The notes under the pieces: model-generated
Told to the model about the DNA's origin: nothing
What the model saw: the letters and a program-made list of their open reading frames with translations, nothing else
Database searches by the model: none
Shown: positions 1 to 7,153 of the stretch, piece after piece
Numbering within the stretch: position 1 is the first letter of the stretch
How the letters are laid out: every line of letters begins with the position of its first letter
Program-made: the position numbers and the translations under genes
Source: Caryophanales bacterium UBA1424
GTDB taxonomy: Bacteria; Bacillota_I; Bacilli_A; RFN20; CAG-826
Direction of reading: 5' to 3'
Assembly (NCBI GenBank): GCA_002329705.1
Contig: DCUC01000010.1
Span: 15,380 to 23,974, forward strand
DNA length: 8,595 nucleotides

Positions 1-617
1 TAAAGCGCAGCACACTGCTCTTGATCAGCTTTTTGATGATGGCTTTAGGCCATGTCGTCTTCTTCTTCATCGGCGCGCCGTTTAACGGTGTGCCGGCCCT
101 TGGCGTTCAATATCCAATCTTGCTTTATGTCCTCGGCATCATCATTTTCTCCGGACAGGGCATCTTTTATCTAATCCTTTTAATCATGATGGAAAACACC
201 ATTGAATATAACGAGTGGAAAACCGGGGAAAGAAAAGAAGCGGTGGCATTCTCGCTCAGGCCGCTGACCGCCAAGCTAGCAAGCTCTGCTCAGCAGGGCA
301 TCGTCTGGGTCACTCTCTTTATCAGCGGCGCCCTCGCCGTCACCGAAGGCATCTCATCGCTTGAAGTCGCCAAAGGTCTCGGCGATTCCGTTGATGTCGA
401 AGCTGGTGCCAATCAGCTCATCGCTAACGGCAATCAGGATATGATTATCTTTGCGGCTGTCATGACTCTTCTTCCGTTCCTTCTTTATGTCGGCGCCTAT
501 CTCATCACCCGTTTCCTATACAATATCGATGAAAAGAAATACGCCCAGATCGTCAAAGAAGTGGACGAAAGACGCGCATCTCTTGCTGTTGAAACACCGC
601 AAGAAGAAGTTAAGTAA
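1..617 (+). CDS. GPH-family sugar:cation symporter, C-terminal part (5' end outside window)
   Basis: Secondary transporter of the glycoside-pentoside-hexuronide (GPH, MelB-like) family in the inner membrane, expected to bring a glycoside in with Na+ or H+. The frame is open to the left window edge (first full codon at base 3), so the TTG at 21 is not a real start; about 205 residues are visible. Several hydrophobic helices surround a cytoplasmic loop with the family signature MENTIEYNEWKTGERKE, followed by SLRPLTAKLASS, which resembles the conserved central loop of GPH carriers, and a final helix followed by a charged tail (YNIDEKKYAQIVKE). The stop is TAA, followed by a terminator shared with the convergent GH2 gene. 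The neighbouring alpha- and beta-galactosidase genes suggest a galactoside or galacto-oligosaccharide substrate (inference). Family assignment is firm; the exact substrate cannot be read from this part. Confidence 0.9.
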   Translation, partial: KRSTLLLISFLMMALGHVVFFFIGAPFNGVPALGVQYPILLYVLGIIIFSGQGIFYLILLIMMENTIEYNEWKTGERKEAVAFSLRPLTAKLASSAQQGIVWVTLFISGALAVTEGISSLEVAKGLGDSVDVEAGANQLIANGNQDMIIFAAVMTLLPFLLYVGAYLITRFLYNIDEKKYAQIVKEVDERRASLAVETPQEEVK

Positions 618-630
618 TTATAATATAATT

Positions 631-661
631 AAAATAGCGACCTGATTGGCCGCTATTTTTT
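631..661. terminator. Bidirectional rho-independent terminator between convergent genes
   Basis: AAAATAGCG at 631-639 pairs with CGCTATTTT at 651-659, with an inner CC/GG pair after one A/C mismatch and a TGATT loop. A T run follows on the plus strand and an A/T-rich tract (TTTTAATTATATT) on the minus strand, so it can stop both the transporter and the GH2 transcript. The GH2 stop codon (660-662) lies at the edge of the hairpin. Confidence 0.8.
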
Positions 662-2987
662 ATTTGACTTCGAATTCGACTTTCGCCCCATATTCTTCGC
701 CGGAGATTTCCAGGGCGGCCTTGCCTCTTTGTTTGAGGCTTCGGACATAGACCGAAATTCTTCCGCCGTTAAGCGTGATAATGCTCGGCCCGATGATTTG
801 AATCGGTCCTCTAGTTTTTATAAATAATGGCAGGGTTGAGTAATTACAGAGCGTTTCATATTGATCAAACAAACCGATTTCGACGCGGGCGACATCGTAA
901 GTATCCGCGTTTAGTAAAACATTTTTGTTCGCCCTGGCCTTGAGGCTGAACTCGGTCGACTGGCCAAACATCTTGCTGGCCACGAGTTTTCCGTCCTTAT
1001 AGGCTTTAAATTTGAAGACCATCAATTTCGCGCCCCACATGCCGACATACTTATTCCAGAGGTCGACGAGCTCATCATACGACATCCTATGTTTAAACAT
1101 CACTAATCCCACGCGTATTTTGTGTTTAAACGGCAATTTATTAAGACCGTGGAGAGCGACGTAAGCCAGGGCGTCCTTGATGCGTTCGGCATCGCGACTA
1201 TTAAACTTGGCTTCGCTGAAAGAGGCGCCGATATAATCATCGACTTCAATCGGAGGATGGGGCATGTGGCGATATTTGGCGCGGTTGGGATAGAAGGCTT
1301 TGACGAAGACATCGTTGCGGTAGAGTTCGATGTAATCGGCATTGGTGGCGACGTGGGTGACGCCGACGATCGCCTCGCTAAAATCTCCGGGTGTCAGATT
1401 GGACAGCACTTCAAAGACGAAATTATCATCGCTTTGCGATGCATAGATAGAAGCCGCATACTTTGGATTGCGGAACATGTCGAGGACGCCGTGGTGGCAG
1501 ACATGGTCGCCGGAGCCAAAATCGCGATGCGTATTATAATCGGCAAAACACCAGCCGATGGCACCGATGAGATTGCCATAGGCGAAATTATCGTCGATGA
1601 CTTTAGCGTGTCGCAAGGCATGGTGAATGCGCCGCTCCATTGAGTCCAGAGCTTTGGTCGGATACATGTGGCCGAGGTATTCGGTGACGAGAACCGGAGC
1701 TTTGCCGGCCTCAACCGTTTTTGGATTATCGAGTCCGTGTGACAAATCTTCCGAAGAAAAATCATTGAAGGCATAAATATCTTCGAGTAATTCGCTGTTT
1801 TTAAAGTTGCGGACGCCGAGGGTCGGGCGGCCGGGATCGAGTTCGCGGGCTAGGCTATTTGAAGCGGCATAGAGTTCATGATCATCCTGGCTCTCATTGA
1901 TGCGGACGCCATTGGCGATGAGGCTCGGATGATTGTGTTCTTTTAGAATCATCCTTTTTACGAAATCGAGAAAGTGGTTGCGCCAAGTCTCGTCTTTTCC
2001 GACATATTGCCAGCCGGGAATCTCTCCGATGACCAATAAGCCGATTTCATCGCAGCGGTTTAAAAAGTGTTCCGACTGCGGATAGTGAGAGGTACGGACG
2101 ATATTGACGCCGAGGCGATACTTTAAGATATCGGCATCGTCTTCCTGAGCGCCTTTAGGCATCGCATAGCCGACATATGGGTAAGATTGATGGCGGTTGA
2201 GGCCGATGAGTTTTATCCTTTTGTCATTAAGGTAGAAACCAGACTTTTCAAAGCGAATGGAGCGAAAACCGAATCGCGTGACGACGAGGTCATCGCCGCT
2301 CGTCGTTTTAAGCGTCGTCAAAAGCGTGTATAAATGCGGTGTATCCAAGTTCCAGAGATGGGGATTTTCGATTTGCAGTTCGTTCTCGCTAAATTCTTTG
2401 ACGACCTCATCCTTAAAAAGAAGTTTGTGCGAAATCTCGTAGTTTAAGGAACGGTTTCCGCCGAGATGAGGGTTGATTTTTAACATTCCCTGCCGATCGG
2501 CGGTAACTAAAACCCTTTCAAGATAGATATTCGGTTTAATTTCGAGTTCGACTTCGCGGTAGATGCCGCCAAAGGTCAGATAGTCGATGACGCCGCCAAA
2601 AGGGGGAATGCTATTATCTTCATGAGAGTCGACGATGACGACGAGGCGATTATCCTTGGCTTTGGCGATGCCGGAAACATCAATTGTAAAGGGGAGATAA
2701 CCAGAGACATATTCACCCAAAAAGGCGTGATTCAGATATATTTTTGCTTTGAGCATCACGCCGTGAAAAGTAAGAAGAACCGTCTTGTTTTTTAGGCTTG
2801 TTTCGATATCGAACACTTTCTCGTAAGAAGAGATAAATTGATAGATATCTTCGTCAAAATAGGCGCGCGGCAATTCAACATTGGAGTGAGGTAAATCAAT
2901 CTTTTCGGCTTCTTCAGGGAAGGCATTTAAAAAACTTTGTTTATAACACGGCATATAACGCCAAGCGAAGTTCAAAGGCTGTTTCAT
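660..2987 (-). CDS. Glycoside hydrolase family 2, beta-galactosidase-type
   Basis: 775-residue GH2 enzyme, predicted cytoplasmic (no signal peptide). Domain order: jelly-roll sugar-binding domain (about 1-150, with DLPH at 31-34 and SYEKVF at 54-59), Ig-like domain (about 155-245), TIM barrel (about 250-520), then C-terminal beta domains (about 525-775). In the barrel, GLNRHQSYP (262-270) and RTSHYP (298-303) are typical GH2 motifs. The acid/base is the Glu of RINES (E365) and the nucleophile the Glu of VLVTEYLGH (E436). It looks like the clostridial beta-galactosidase group of GH2; beta-glucuronidase is less likely beside an alpha-galactosidase gene. Odd point: N359 sits where the family usually has Trp just before the acid/base strand end. 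The ATG start has AAGGAAGG a few bases upstream. Divergent from the GH36 gene, convergent with the GPH carrier. Family certain; substrate inferred. Confidence 0.9.
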   Translation of the reverse strand: MKQPLNFAWRYMPCYKQSFLNAFPEEAEKIDLPHSNVELPRAYFDEDIYQFISSYEKVFDIETSLKNKTVLLTFHGVMLKAKIYLNHAFLGEYVSGYLPFTIDVSGIAKAKDNRLVVIVDSHEDNSIPPFGGVIDYLTFGGIYREVELEIKPNIYLERVLVTADRQGMLKINPHLGGNRSLNYEISHKLLFKDEVVKEFSENELQIENPHLWNLDTPHLYTLLTTLKTTSGDDLVVTRFGFRSIRFEKSGFYLNDKRIKLIGLNRHQSYPYVGYAMPKGAQEDDADILKYRLGVNIVRTSHYPQSEHFLNRCDEIGLLVIGEIPGWQYVGKDETWRNHFLDFVKRMILKEHNHPSLIANGVRINESQDDHELYAASNSLARELDPGRPTLGVRNFKNSELLEDIYAFNDFSSEDLSHGLDNPKTVEAGKAPVLVTEYLGHMYPTKALDSMERRIHHALRHAKVIDDNFAYGNLIGAIGWCFADYNTHRDFGSGDHVCHHGVLDMFRNPKYAASIYASQSDDNFVFEVLSNLTPGDFSEAIVGVTHVATNADYIELYRNDVFVKAFYPNRAKYRHMPHPPIEVDDYIGASFSEAKFNSRDAERIKDALAYVALHGLNKLPFKHKIRVGLVMFKHRMSYDELVDLWNKYVGMWGAKLMVFKFKAYKDGKLVASKMFGQSTEFSLKARANKNVLLNADTYDVARVEIGLFDQYETLCNYSTLPLFIKTRGPIQIIGPSIITLNGGRISVYVRSLKQRGKAALEISGEEYGAKVEFEVK

Positions 2988-3003
2988 GATTCCTTCCTTT
3001 CCG

Positions 3004-3034
3004 TAGGTGCAAGGTCGCTCACTTATTATATAAT
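3004..3034. promoter_or_regulatory. Divergent GH2/GH36 control region with overlapping -10 boxes and a possible operator
   Basis: The 65-bp gap between the two hydrolase starts contains TATAAT on the plus strand (3029-3034) and, overlapping it by two bases, TATAAT on the minus strand (3025-3030). Convincing -35 boxes are not visible on either side, and the plus-strand box would give a leader of only about a dozen bases. TAGGTG (3004-3009) and CACTTA (3020-3025) form an imperfect inverted repeat with a 10-nt spacer, which could be an operator for a sugar-responsive regulator. No clear CcpA cre site was seen. Confidence 0.35.
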
Positions 3035-3052
3035 ATTATGCGAGGAACGATT

Positions 3053-5386
3053 ATGATAACCTGCAAAGAAACACTCTTTCATATTGAGACGAGCAAGACC
3101 AGCTATGTCTTGCGCGTCAACGAGATTAATCACATAGTAAATGAATATTACGGAGCAAGGCTAAAAAATCTGGATGATTCGAGCGCGATCATCGAAAAAT
3201 GGCCATATGCCTATGGCAGTTCTGTCATTTATGACGAAGATAAAAACAAAGCTCTCTCCCTCGATCTTTTATCGCTAGAAACAAGTTGTGTCGGCAAGGG
3301 CGATTACCGGGAACCCTCGGTTAAAATTAGAAGCGCGGATGGCTATGTTTTTGATTTTACTTATAAGCATCATGAAGTGCGCAAAGACATCCAGCCGCTA
3401 GAAAATCTTCCCTCACCGCGGGAGGCTGATGAAGAATTGATTATCTTTCTCAGCGATGATTATGCCAAAGTCGCCTTAGAACTCCATTATCTTGTCTTTG
3501 CGGACAGCGATGTCATTGCCCGCAATGTTGTATTAATTAATAATAGCGAATCCCCCCTATACTTAGAAAGACTCATGTCGATGCAGCTCGATCTAATCAA
3601 TCGCGATTTTTCGCTCCTCAACCTCTACGGAGGCTGGATCAGCGAAGCGCAAAAAACGATTCGCAAAGTGACACCCGGCATCTATGTTAACGATTCGAAG
3701 ACGGGGGCGAGTTCAAACCGTCATAATCCTTTCTTCATGCTCATGGAAGACAAAGCAAATCTCAATAGCGGTGGTGTCTATGCCTTCAATTTGATGTATA
3801 GTGGCAATCACCAAGAGCTCGTCGAACTCTCTAATTATGGTAAAGTGCGCGTCCAGATAGGCATTAATCCTTATTGCTTTGACTTTAAAGTCAAGCAAGG
3901 CGAGGCTTTCGTTACACCCTATGCTGTGATGACCTATGGCGATAGGGGTTTGAATTCCGCCTCGCAAAATATGCATTCATTCGTTAATCATCATGTTATT
4001 AAGAAAGCTTTTGAAATGATGGAACGCCCGATTCTTCTGAATAACTGGGAAGCCACTTATTTTAAATTCACTGAGACCAAACTCTTAAGCCTGGCTCGCG
4101 CGGCGAAGAAAATCGGCATCGAGCTCTTTGTTCTTGATGACGGCTGGTTTAAAAACCGCGATGACGACACCAAGGCTTTGGGCGATTATGAATTAAATAA
4201 GAAAAAGTTGCCGCGCGGTTTAGGCACGCTCGCTAAAAAAATCAATGATTTAGGTCTTAAGTTCGGCTTGTGGTTCGAGCCGGAGATGGTCAGCGAAGAT
4301 TCCGATTTATTCCGCGCGCATCCCGACTGGATTATCGGCAATCGCGAACGCGGCATTTCTAAAGGACGCCATCAACTCGTATTAGATCTTTCGAGAAAAG
4401 AGGTGTGCGATTACATTGTCGATTCCCTCGATGAGGTTTTAGGTTCGGCTAATATCGAATATGTCAAATGGGACTATAACCGTCACATTTCCGACTTCTT
4501 TTCGTCAAAGACGAAGGCTGGAGAGTTGCTCCATCGCCAGGTCCTCGGCCTATATGATGTTTTAAAAAGGATTACCGACAAGTATCCGCATGTCTTGTTT
4601 GAAGGCTGCTCAAGCGGGGGCAATCGGTTCGATTTAGGAATTCTCGCTTACATGCCTCAGACGTGGGCCAGCGATGACACCGATGCTTATGAGCGCATTC
4701 ACATTCAAAGCGGGTATAGCCTTGCTTATCCCTTGTCGAGCATCGGAGCCCACGTCAGTGCCTCACCATCCCATCAGCTGTTAAGAAATACGCCGATTGA
4801 CACGCGTTTCAATGTCGCGTCTTTCGGCGTCCTCGGTTATGAGCTCGATTTAAGTCATCTTGACGAGGTCGAGACGAGGGCTGTCAAAGCGCAGATTTCT
4901 TTCTATAAAAAACATCGCCGTCTTCTCCAATATGGCGCTTTCTATCAGATGCAGTTAATCGATGACGAGAATGCGGCGGTGTGGATGGTTCTTAGCGAAG
5001 ACAAAAAAGAAGGTATCATCGGCTATTTTAATGGCCTGCAAAAACCGAATCCGAAAACGACGATATTGCAGGGCATCGACTTCCTTGAAGATGAAAGATA
5101 TGCGATGAATGTCCGTCCTCAAGACCATAACATCAAGAAGTTCGGAGGCTTAATTAATATGGTCCTTCCCGTTCGCGTCAACGAAAACGGTTTTCTAGTG
5201 AATCAAATCGCTCATCACAAAGTGATGCCGGGCGAAAAAGAAAGTTATGTCGTTACCGGGGCCATGATTAATCACGGAGCGATTAAGCTCAATCCGGAAT
5301 GGGCCGGTGTCGGCTACGACGAAAGAGTTCGCGTCCTCGGCGATTTCGGCTCCCGGCTTTATCATTTTGCAATTATTGGGAAATAA
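3053..5386 (+). CDS. Alpha-galactosidase, glycoside hydrolase family 36
   Basis: 777-residue GH36 alpha-galactosidase releasing galactose from melibiose or raffinose-type sugars in the cytoplasm (no signal peptide). An N-terminal beta-supersandwich domain occupies roughly 1-315, the TIM barrel roughly 320-660, and a C-terminal beta domain the rest. Barrel motifs: LNNWEATYF (W332), LDDGW (362-365), GLWFEPEMVSEDSDL, KWDYNRH with the catalytic nucleophile D474, CSSGGNRFD, and SDDTDA (540-545) holding the acid/base Asp; the spacing between the two (about 70 residues) matches characterised GH36 enzymes. Length is slightly above the usual 720-750. I chose ATG 3053, not the in-frame ATG at 3038, because GAGGA at 3042-3046 lies six bases before 3053 and would otherwise be inside the gene. 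It is divergent from the GH2 gene; its last 14 bases overlap the end of the convergent membrane protein gene. Confidence 0.93.
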   Translation: MITCKETLFHIETSKTSYVLRVNEINHIVNEYYGARLKNLDDSSAIIEKWPYAYGSSVIYDEDKNKALSLDLLSLETSCVGKGDYREPSVKIRSADGYVFDFTYKHHEVRKDIQPLENLPSPREADEELIIFLSDDYAKVALELHYLVFADSDVIARNVVLINNSESPLYLERLMSMQLDLINRDFSLLNLYGGWISEAQKTIRKVTPGIYVNDSKTGASSNRHNPFFMLMEDKANLNSGGVYAFNLMYSGNHQELVELSNYGKVRVQIGINPYCFDFKVKQGEAFVTPYAVMTYGDRGLNSASQNMHSFVNHHVIKKAFEMMERPILLNNWEATYFKFTETKLLSLARAAKKIGIELFVLDDGWFKNRDDDTKALGDYELNKKKLPRGLGTLAKKINDLGLKFGLWFEPEMVSEDSDLFRAHPDWIIGNRERGISKGRHQLVLDLSRKEVCDYIVDSLDEVLGSANIEYVKWDYNRHISDFFSSKTKAGELLHRQVLGLYDVLKRITDKYPHVLFEGCSSGGNRFDLGILAYMPQTWASDDTDAYERIHIQSGYSLAYPLSSIGAHVSASPSHQLLRNTPIDTRFNVASFGVLGYELDLSHLDEVETRAVKAQISFYKKHRRLLQYGAFYQMQLIDDENAAVWMVLSEDKKEGIIGYFNGLQKPNPKTTILQGIDFLEDERYAMNVRPQDHNIKKFGGLINMVLPVRVNENGFLVNQIAHHKVMPGEKESYVVTGAMINHGAIKLNPEWAGVGYDERVRVLGDFGSRLYHFAIIGK

Positions 5387-6071
5387 TAAGAAGCGTATTG
5401 GCGAGTCCGAGCATGATCAATAGCTGGCTCGCAAAAAATAAGAGCATGATGTAAAAATCGCGGCGGCGCATATCTTTTCCGTATGCGGAATAGACGAGTA
5501 AAAAATCCGATAGAAAGTAAAGGGCATAGCCGACTAAAATCATCGTTGCGATAATCGGTTTGCCATCAACTAAAAGAAGAATCGCTAAAGCGATGTTAAT
5601 AAGATGCAATGACAAATATAAGTTGATAATGTAGGCGATTTTTCCAAAGAGAAGGCGCGATAACGGATAAAGTGCTCCCGAGAAGGCAAGCGATGCGCCG
5701 GCGATAGCGACATAAATCCACCATGGCATCGTGTAGCTTAGCATCGAGACCATAACATATGCATTGAGCATGTGTCCGACGGTGTAAAAGATGGAGCCGG
5801 TGATAAAAAGTGGTCGCGATTTGATGCGGAGAGCGAATAAATCGCCAAAGACGCACATGATTCCCGCGAGCCAGATGGCATACTTGGGAAATGGCATTTC
5901 TGGATATGTGAGAGTCAAAATCAGAATTGCGCCGGTAAGCAGTAAAGTCGTCAGCGGTTTGGTCGCCTTTCGCCACGCCTCTTTCTCGAGCAAACAAAAA
6001 ATTAAGTGAATGAAGGAGGCTAAGCCGAAGACGCCGATGAGGACGTAAAACGCGATTTCCATAATGTGCAT
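5373..6071 (-). CDS. YhhN/TMEM86-family membrane protein, lysoplasmalogenase-like
   Basis: 232-residue, almost wholly hydrophobic protein with about eight predicted membrane helices. The pattern fits the YhhN/TMEM86 family, whose animal members hydrolyse the vinyl-ether bond of lysoplasmalogens: KATKPLTT near 35-42, FGDLFAL (75-81, D77), YTVGHMLNAY (96-105), LSDFLLVYSAYG (187-198, D189) and a Tyr/Gln-bearing last pair of helices. The two membrane Asp residues are those usually conserved. Bacterial members are poorly characterised, so the reaction is inferred from the family; plasmalogen-type lipids do occur in anaerobic Firmicutes. ATG 6071 is taken as start, with a weak AGG nine bases upstream; ATG 6062 is possible but has no ribosome site. 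The 3' end overlaps the GH36 gene by 14 bp, tail to tail, with no terminator between them. No functional link to the sugar genes is evident. Confidence 0.75.
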   Translation of the reverse strand: MHIMEIAFYVLIGVFGLASFIHLIFCLLEKEAWRKATKPLTTLLLTGAILILTLTYPEMPFPKYAIWLAGIMCVFGDLFALRIKSRPLFITGSIFYTVGHMLNAYVMVSMLSYTMPWWIYVAIAGASLAFSGALYPLSRLLFGKIAYIINLYLSLHLINIALAILLLVDGKPIIATMILVGYALYFLSDFLLVYSAYGKDMRRRDFYIMLLFFASQLLIMLGLANTLLIISQ

Positions 6072-6099
6072 ATCATTATACCTAAGTGGTCAAAAAAGT

Positions 6100-6149
6100 A
6101 AAATATATAAAATATATCGCTTGCAAATTGCTTTTGCACTTGTTAATAT
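6100..6149 (+). promoter_or_regulatory. Promoter with UP-element-like tract for tRNA-fMet
   Basis: TTGCAA (6121-6126) and TAATAT (6144-6149) are separated by 17 bp, predicting a start near 6156 and a short leader to be trimmed by RNase P. Directly upstream, two tandem copies of AAAATATAT (6100-6108, 6109-6117) sit where an alpha-subunit-binding UP element would lie, as is common at strong stable-RNA promoters. Confidence 0.6.
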
Positions 6150-6168
6150 AACATGGCTAAAGACACGT

Positions 6169-6245
6169 CGCGGGGTAGAGCAGTCTGGCAGCTCGTCGGG
6201 CTCATAACCCGGAGGTCGGAGGTTCAAATCCTTCCCCCGCAACCA
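6169..6245 (+). tRNA. Initiator tRNA-fMet (anticodon CAU)
   Basis: 77-nt tRNA with encoded CCA. The acceptor strands CGCGGGG (6169-6175) and CCCCGCA leave the C1:A72 mismatch that marks bacterial initiators. The anticodon loop CTCATAA is carried on three consecutive G:C pairs (GGG/CCC), the second initiator hallmark. The T arm is GGAGG-TTCAAAT-CCTTC with one G:U pair. It closely resembles, from memory, the Bacillus subtilis initiator tRNA. It is transcribed alone, between its own promoter and a strong terminator, and not in an rRNA or tRNA cluster. Confidence 0.97.
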
Positions 6246-6251
6246 ATTACA

Positions 6252-6279
6252 AAAAAAAGAGCCAGTTGGCTCTTTTTTT
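6252..6279. terminator. Strong bidirectional terminator after tRNA-fMet
   Basis: AAAAAAAGAGCC (6252-6263) and GGCTCTTTTTTT (6268-6279) form a 12-bp perfect stem with an AGTT loop, with a T run on either strand. It ends the tRNA transcript in one direction and the minus-strand hypothetical gene (stop at 6315) in the other. It is also the centre of the large tRNA-derived inverted repeat. Confidence 0.9.
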
Positions 6280-6280
6280 G

Positions 6281-6314
6281 TGGTTGGGGGACAGGATTCC
6301 TCCGACCATCCGGG
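6281..6314 (-). pseudogene. Truncated tRNA-fMet 3'-half remnant
   Basis: On the minus strand this stretch matches the tRNA from the 3' side of the anticodon stem to the AACCA end, but with the T loop deleted (TTCA missing) and the acceptor strand shortened (GC missing); there is no 5' half. It cannot fold as a tRNA. It begins immediately after the TAG stop (6315-6317) of the minus-strand hypothetical gene, so it forms most of that gene's 3' untranslated region ahead of the shared terminator. Confidence 0.7.
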
Positions 6315-7067
6315 CTAACCGTCGTAGCGTTTCGATATGTAGTCTAAATCGGCATAGTAGTTGGGCCAATAAAACTCGAGTCGCTGCCGGGATTTTTCGC
6401 GTTTAATTTCTTTTCCGACATAACGGGCATGAGGCCTGAGAAGAATCGGTCCGATATGCAAACTGTCGATAAATGCCCAGTCGCGGCGATGACAATGTTT
6501 TATCATCTGTTTTTTTGAAACGAGAATCCCGTAATCCTTATCGCCGTGATAAACATAGTCAGCTTCAATGTTTTCCTCCCGCGCTCCTTTAAAGACGACG
6601 CGGTTAATAATGCTTATGACGAATTCTTTGTCGCGATTTAACTCAAGATTTGCCTCTTTTAAGCGATCCGCCAGCAAAAAGCGCAGTTTTTCATAGGGAA
6701 ACCGCTCTTTGCCGGTGCCATCAAGCGTGCCGTCTCCAAATTGATAAAGCAAAATGGTCTGCAGCGTCCGATTCGAAATGCCTCTTTCTCGCAAATATAT
6801 GCAAAACTCTTTGACATATTCTTGATGGAGCGTATTGCTGCTGCCGCTTTTCATCGAGATATAATGAGTATTTTCACCTATCCTGATGTAAAAATCTGGT
6901 TTGATGAACTCATCCAGCCGTTTGGCATAGACAACAGCCTCTTCGTCGGGATGCTCGAAAATCTCGCGGATTATATACTTCGCGTTGTTAGAAAGCTGAC
7001 ACACTTTCTTTTCGTTGAGCATCAGGACAATTTCCTCCTCTTTGTAAAAACCTACATTCTTGTGCAT
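6315..7067 (-). CDS. Conserved hypothetical protein, possible PD-(D/E)XK nuclease-like
   Basis: 250-residue soluble protein that I cannot name. The segment KPDFYIRIGENTHYISMKSGSSN (starting at residue 56) has the look of a PD-(D/E)XK core: D58 at the start of one strand, then S71-M72-K73 on the next, with Ser in the usual Asp/Glu place. LHQEYVKEF (80-88) would be the following helix. Further on come GDGTLDGTG (111-119) and YHGDKDYGILVSKKQM (173-188); the order recalls unannotated restriction-nuclease-like proteins of Firmicutes (recollection, not a search). No membrane segment or signal peptide. The ATG at 7067 has AGGAGG five to six bases upstream; a second AGGAGG inside the gene precedes the in-frame ATG of M16, so a shorter product is possible. 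It is divergent from the Phd-like gene; the only TAG stop seen here abuts the tRNA remnant. Gene real; function uncertain. Confidence 0.75.
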   Translation of the reverse strand: MHKNVGFYKEEEIVLMLNEKKVCQLSNNAKYIIREIFEHPDEEAVVYAKRLDEFIKPDFYIRIGENTHYISMKSGSSNTLHQEYVKEFCIYLRERGISNRTLQTILLYQFGDGTLDGTGKERFPYEKLRFLLADRLKEANLELNRDKEFVISIINRVVFKGAREENIEADYVYHGDKDYGILVSKKQMIKHCHRRDWAFIDSLHIGPILLRPHARYVGKEIKREKSRQRLEFYWPNYYADLDYISKRYDG

Positions 7068-7153
7068 AAATTCCTCCTACTGATACATATGGGTAAACAT
7101 CGGGAAAATATTCAAAAAATAATTTCTTTTTTTCTTCCTTTACCACTCTGATA

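Larger units (their letters stand above)
6208..6314. repeat. Imperfect inverted repeat: tRNA-fMet 3' half and its inverted copy
   Basis: The tRNA 3' half plus spacer (6208-6264) recurs on the opposite strand at 6314-6267. Read on the minus strand the copy gives CCCGGATGGTCGGAGG, AATCCT, GT, CCCCC, AACCA, C, A7, GAGCCA. Compared with the tRNA it has one extra T, lacks TTCA of the T loop, has one extra G, lacks GC before AACCA, lacks ATTA after it, and has one A fewer. In the alignment there are no substitutions, only indels. The part inside the terminator is self-complementary anyway; the part outside it (6281-6314) is the informative copy. Confidence 0.85.

Noticed and set aside
21..617. TTG at 21 as the transporter start
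   Set aside because: The frame is open to the window edge and the GPH family is more than twice this length, so the gene begins outside the window.
1122..1643. Open frame of 173 codons on the plus strand
   Set aside because: It lies wholly inside the GH2 gene on the opposite strand, has no ribosome site and shows no family motif; the GH2 frame carries the catalytic motifs.
5596..5997. Open frame of 133 codons on the minus strand
   Set aside because: It is a shifted frame of the YhhN-like gene with no membrane pattern or motif of its own.
6072..6079. TATAAT just upstream of the YhhN-like start as a promoter
   Set aside because: On the minus strand it lies almost at the ATG and no -35 is found at proper spacing, so it would demand a leaderless transcript.
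6153..6347. Open frame of 64 codons on the plus strand
   Set aside because: It runs straight through tRNA-fMet and its terminator, so coding is not credible.
6741..7151. Open frame of 136 codons on the plus strand opposite the nuclease-like gene
   Set aside because: The minus-strand frame has a perfect ribosome site and a sensible soluble protein; the plus frame has neither.
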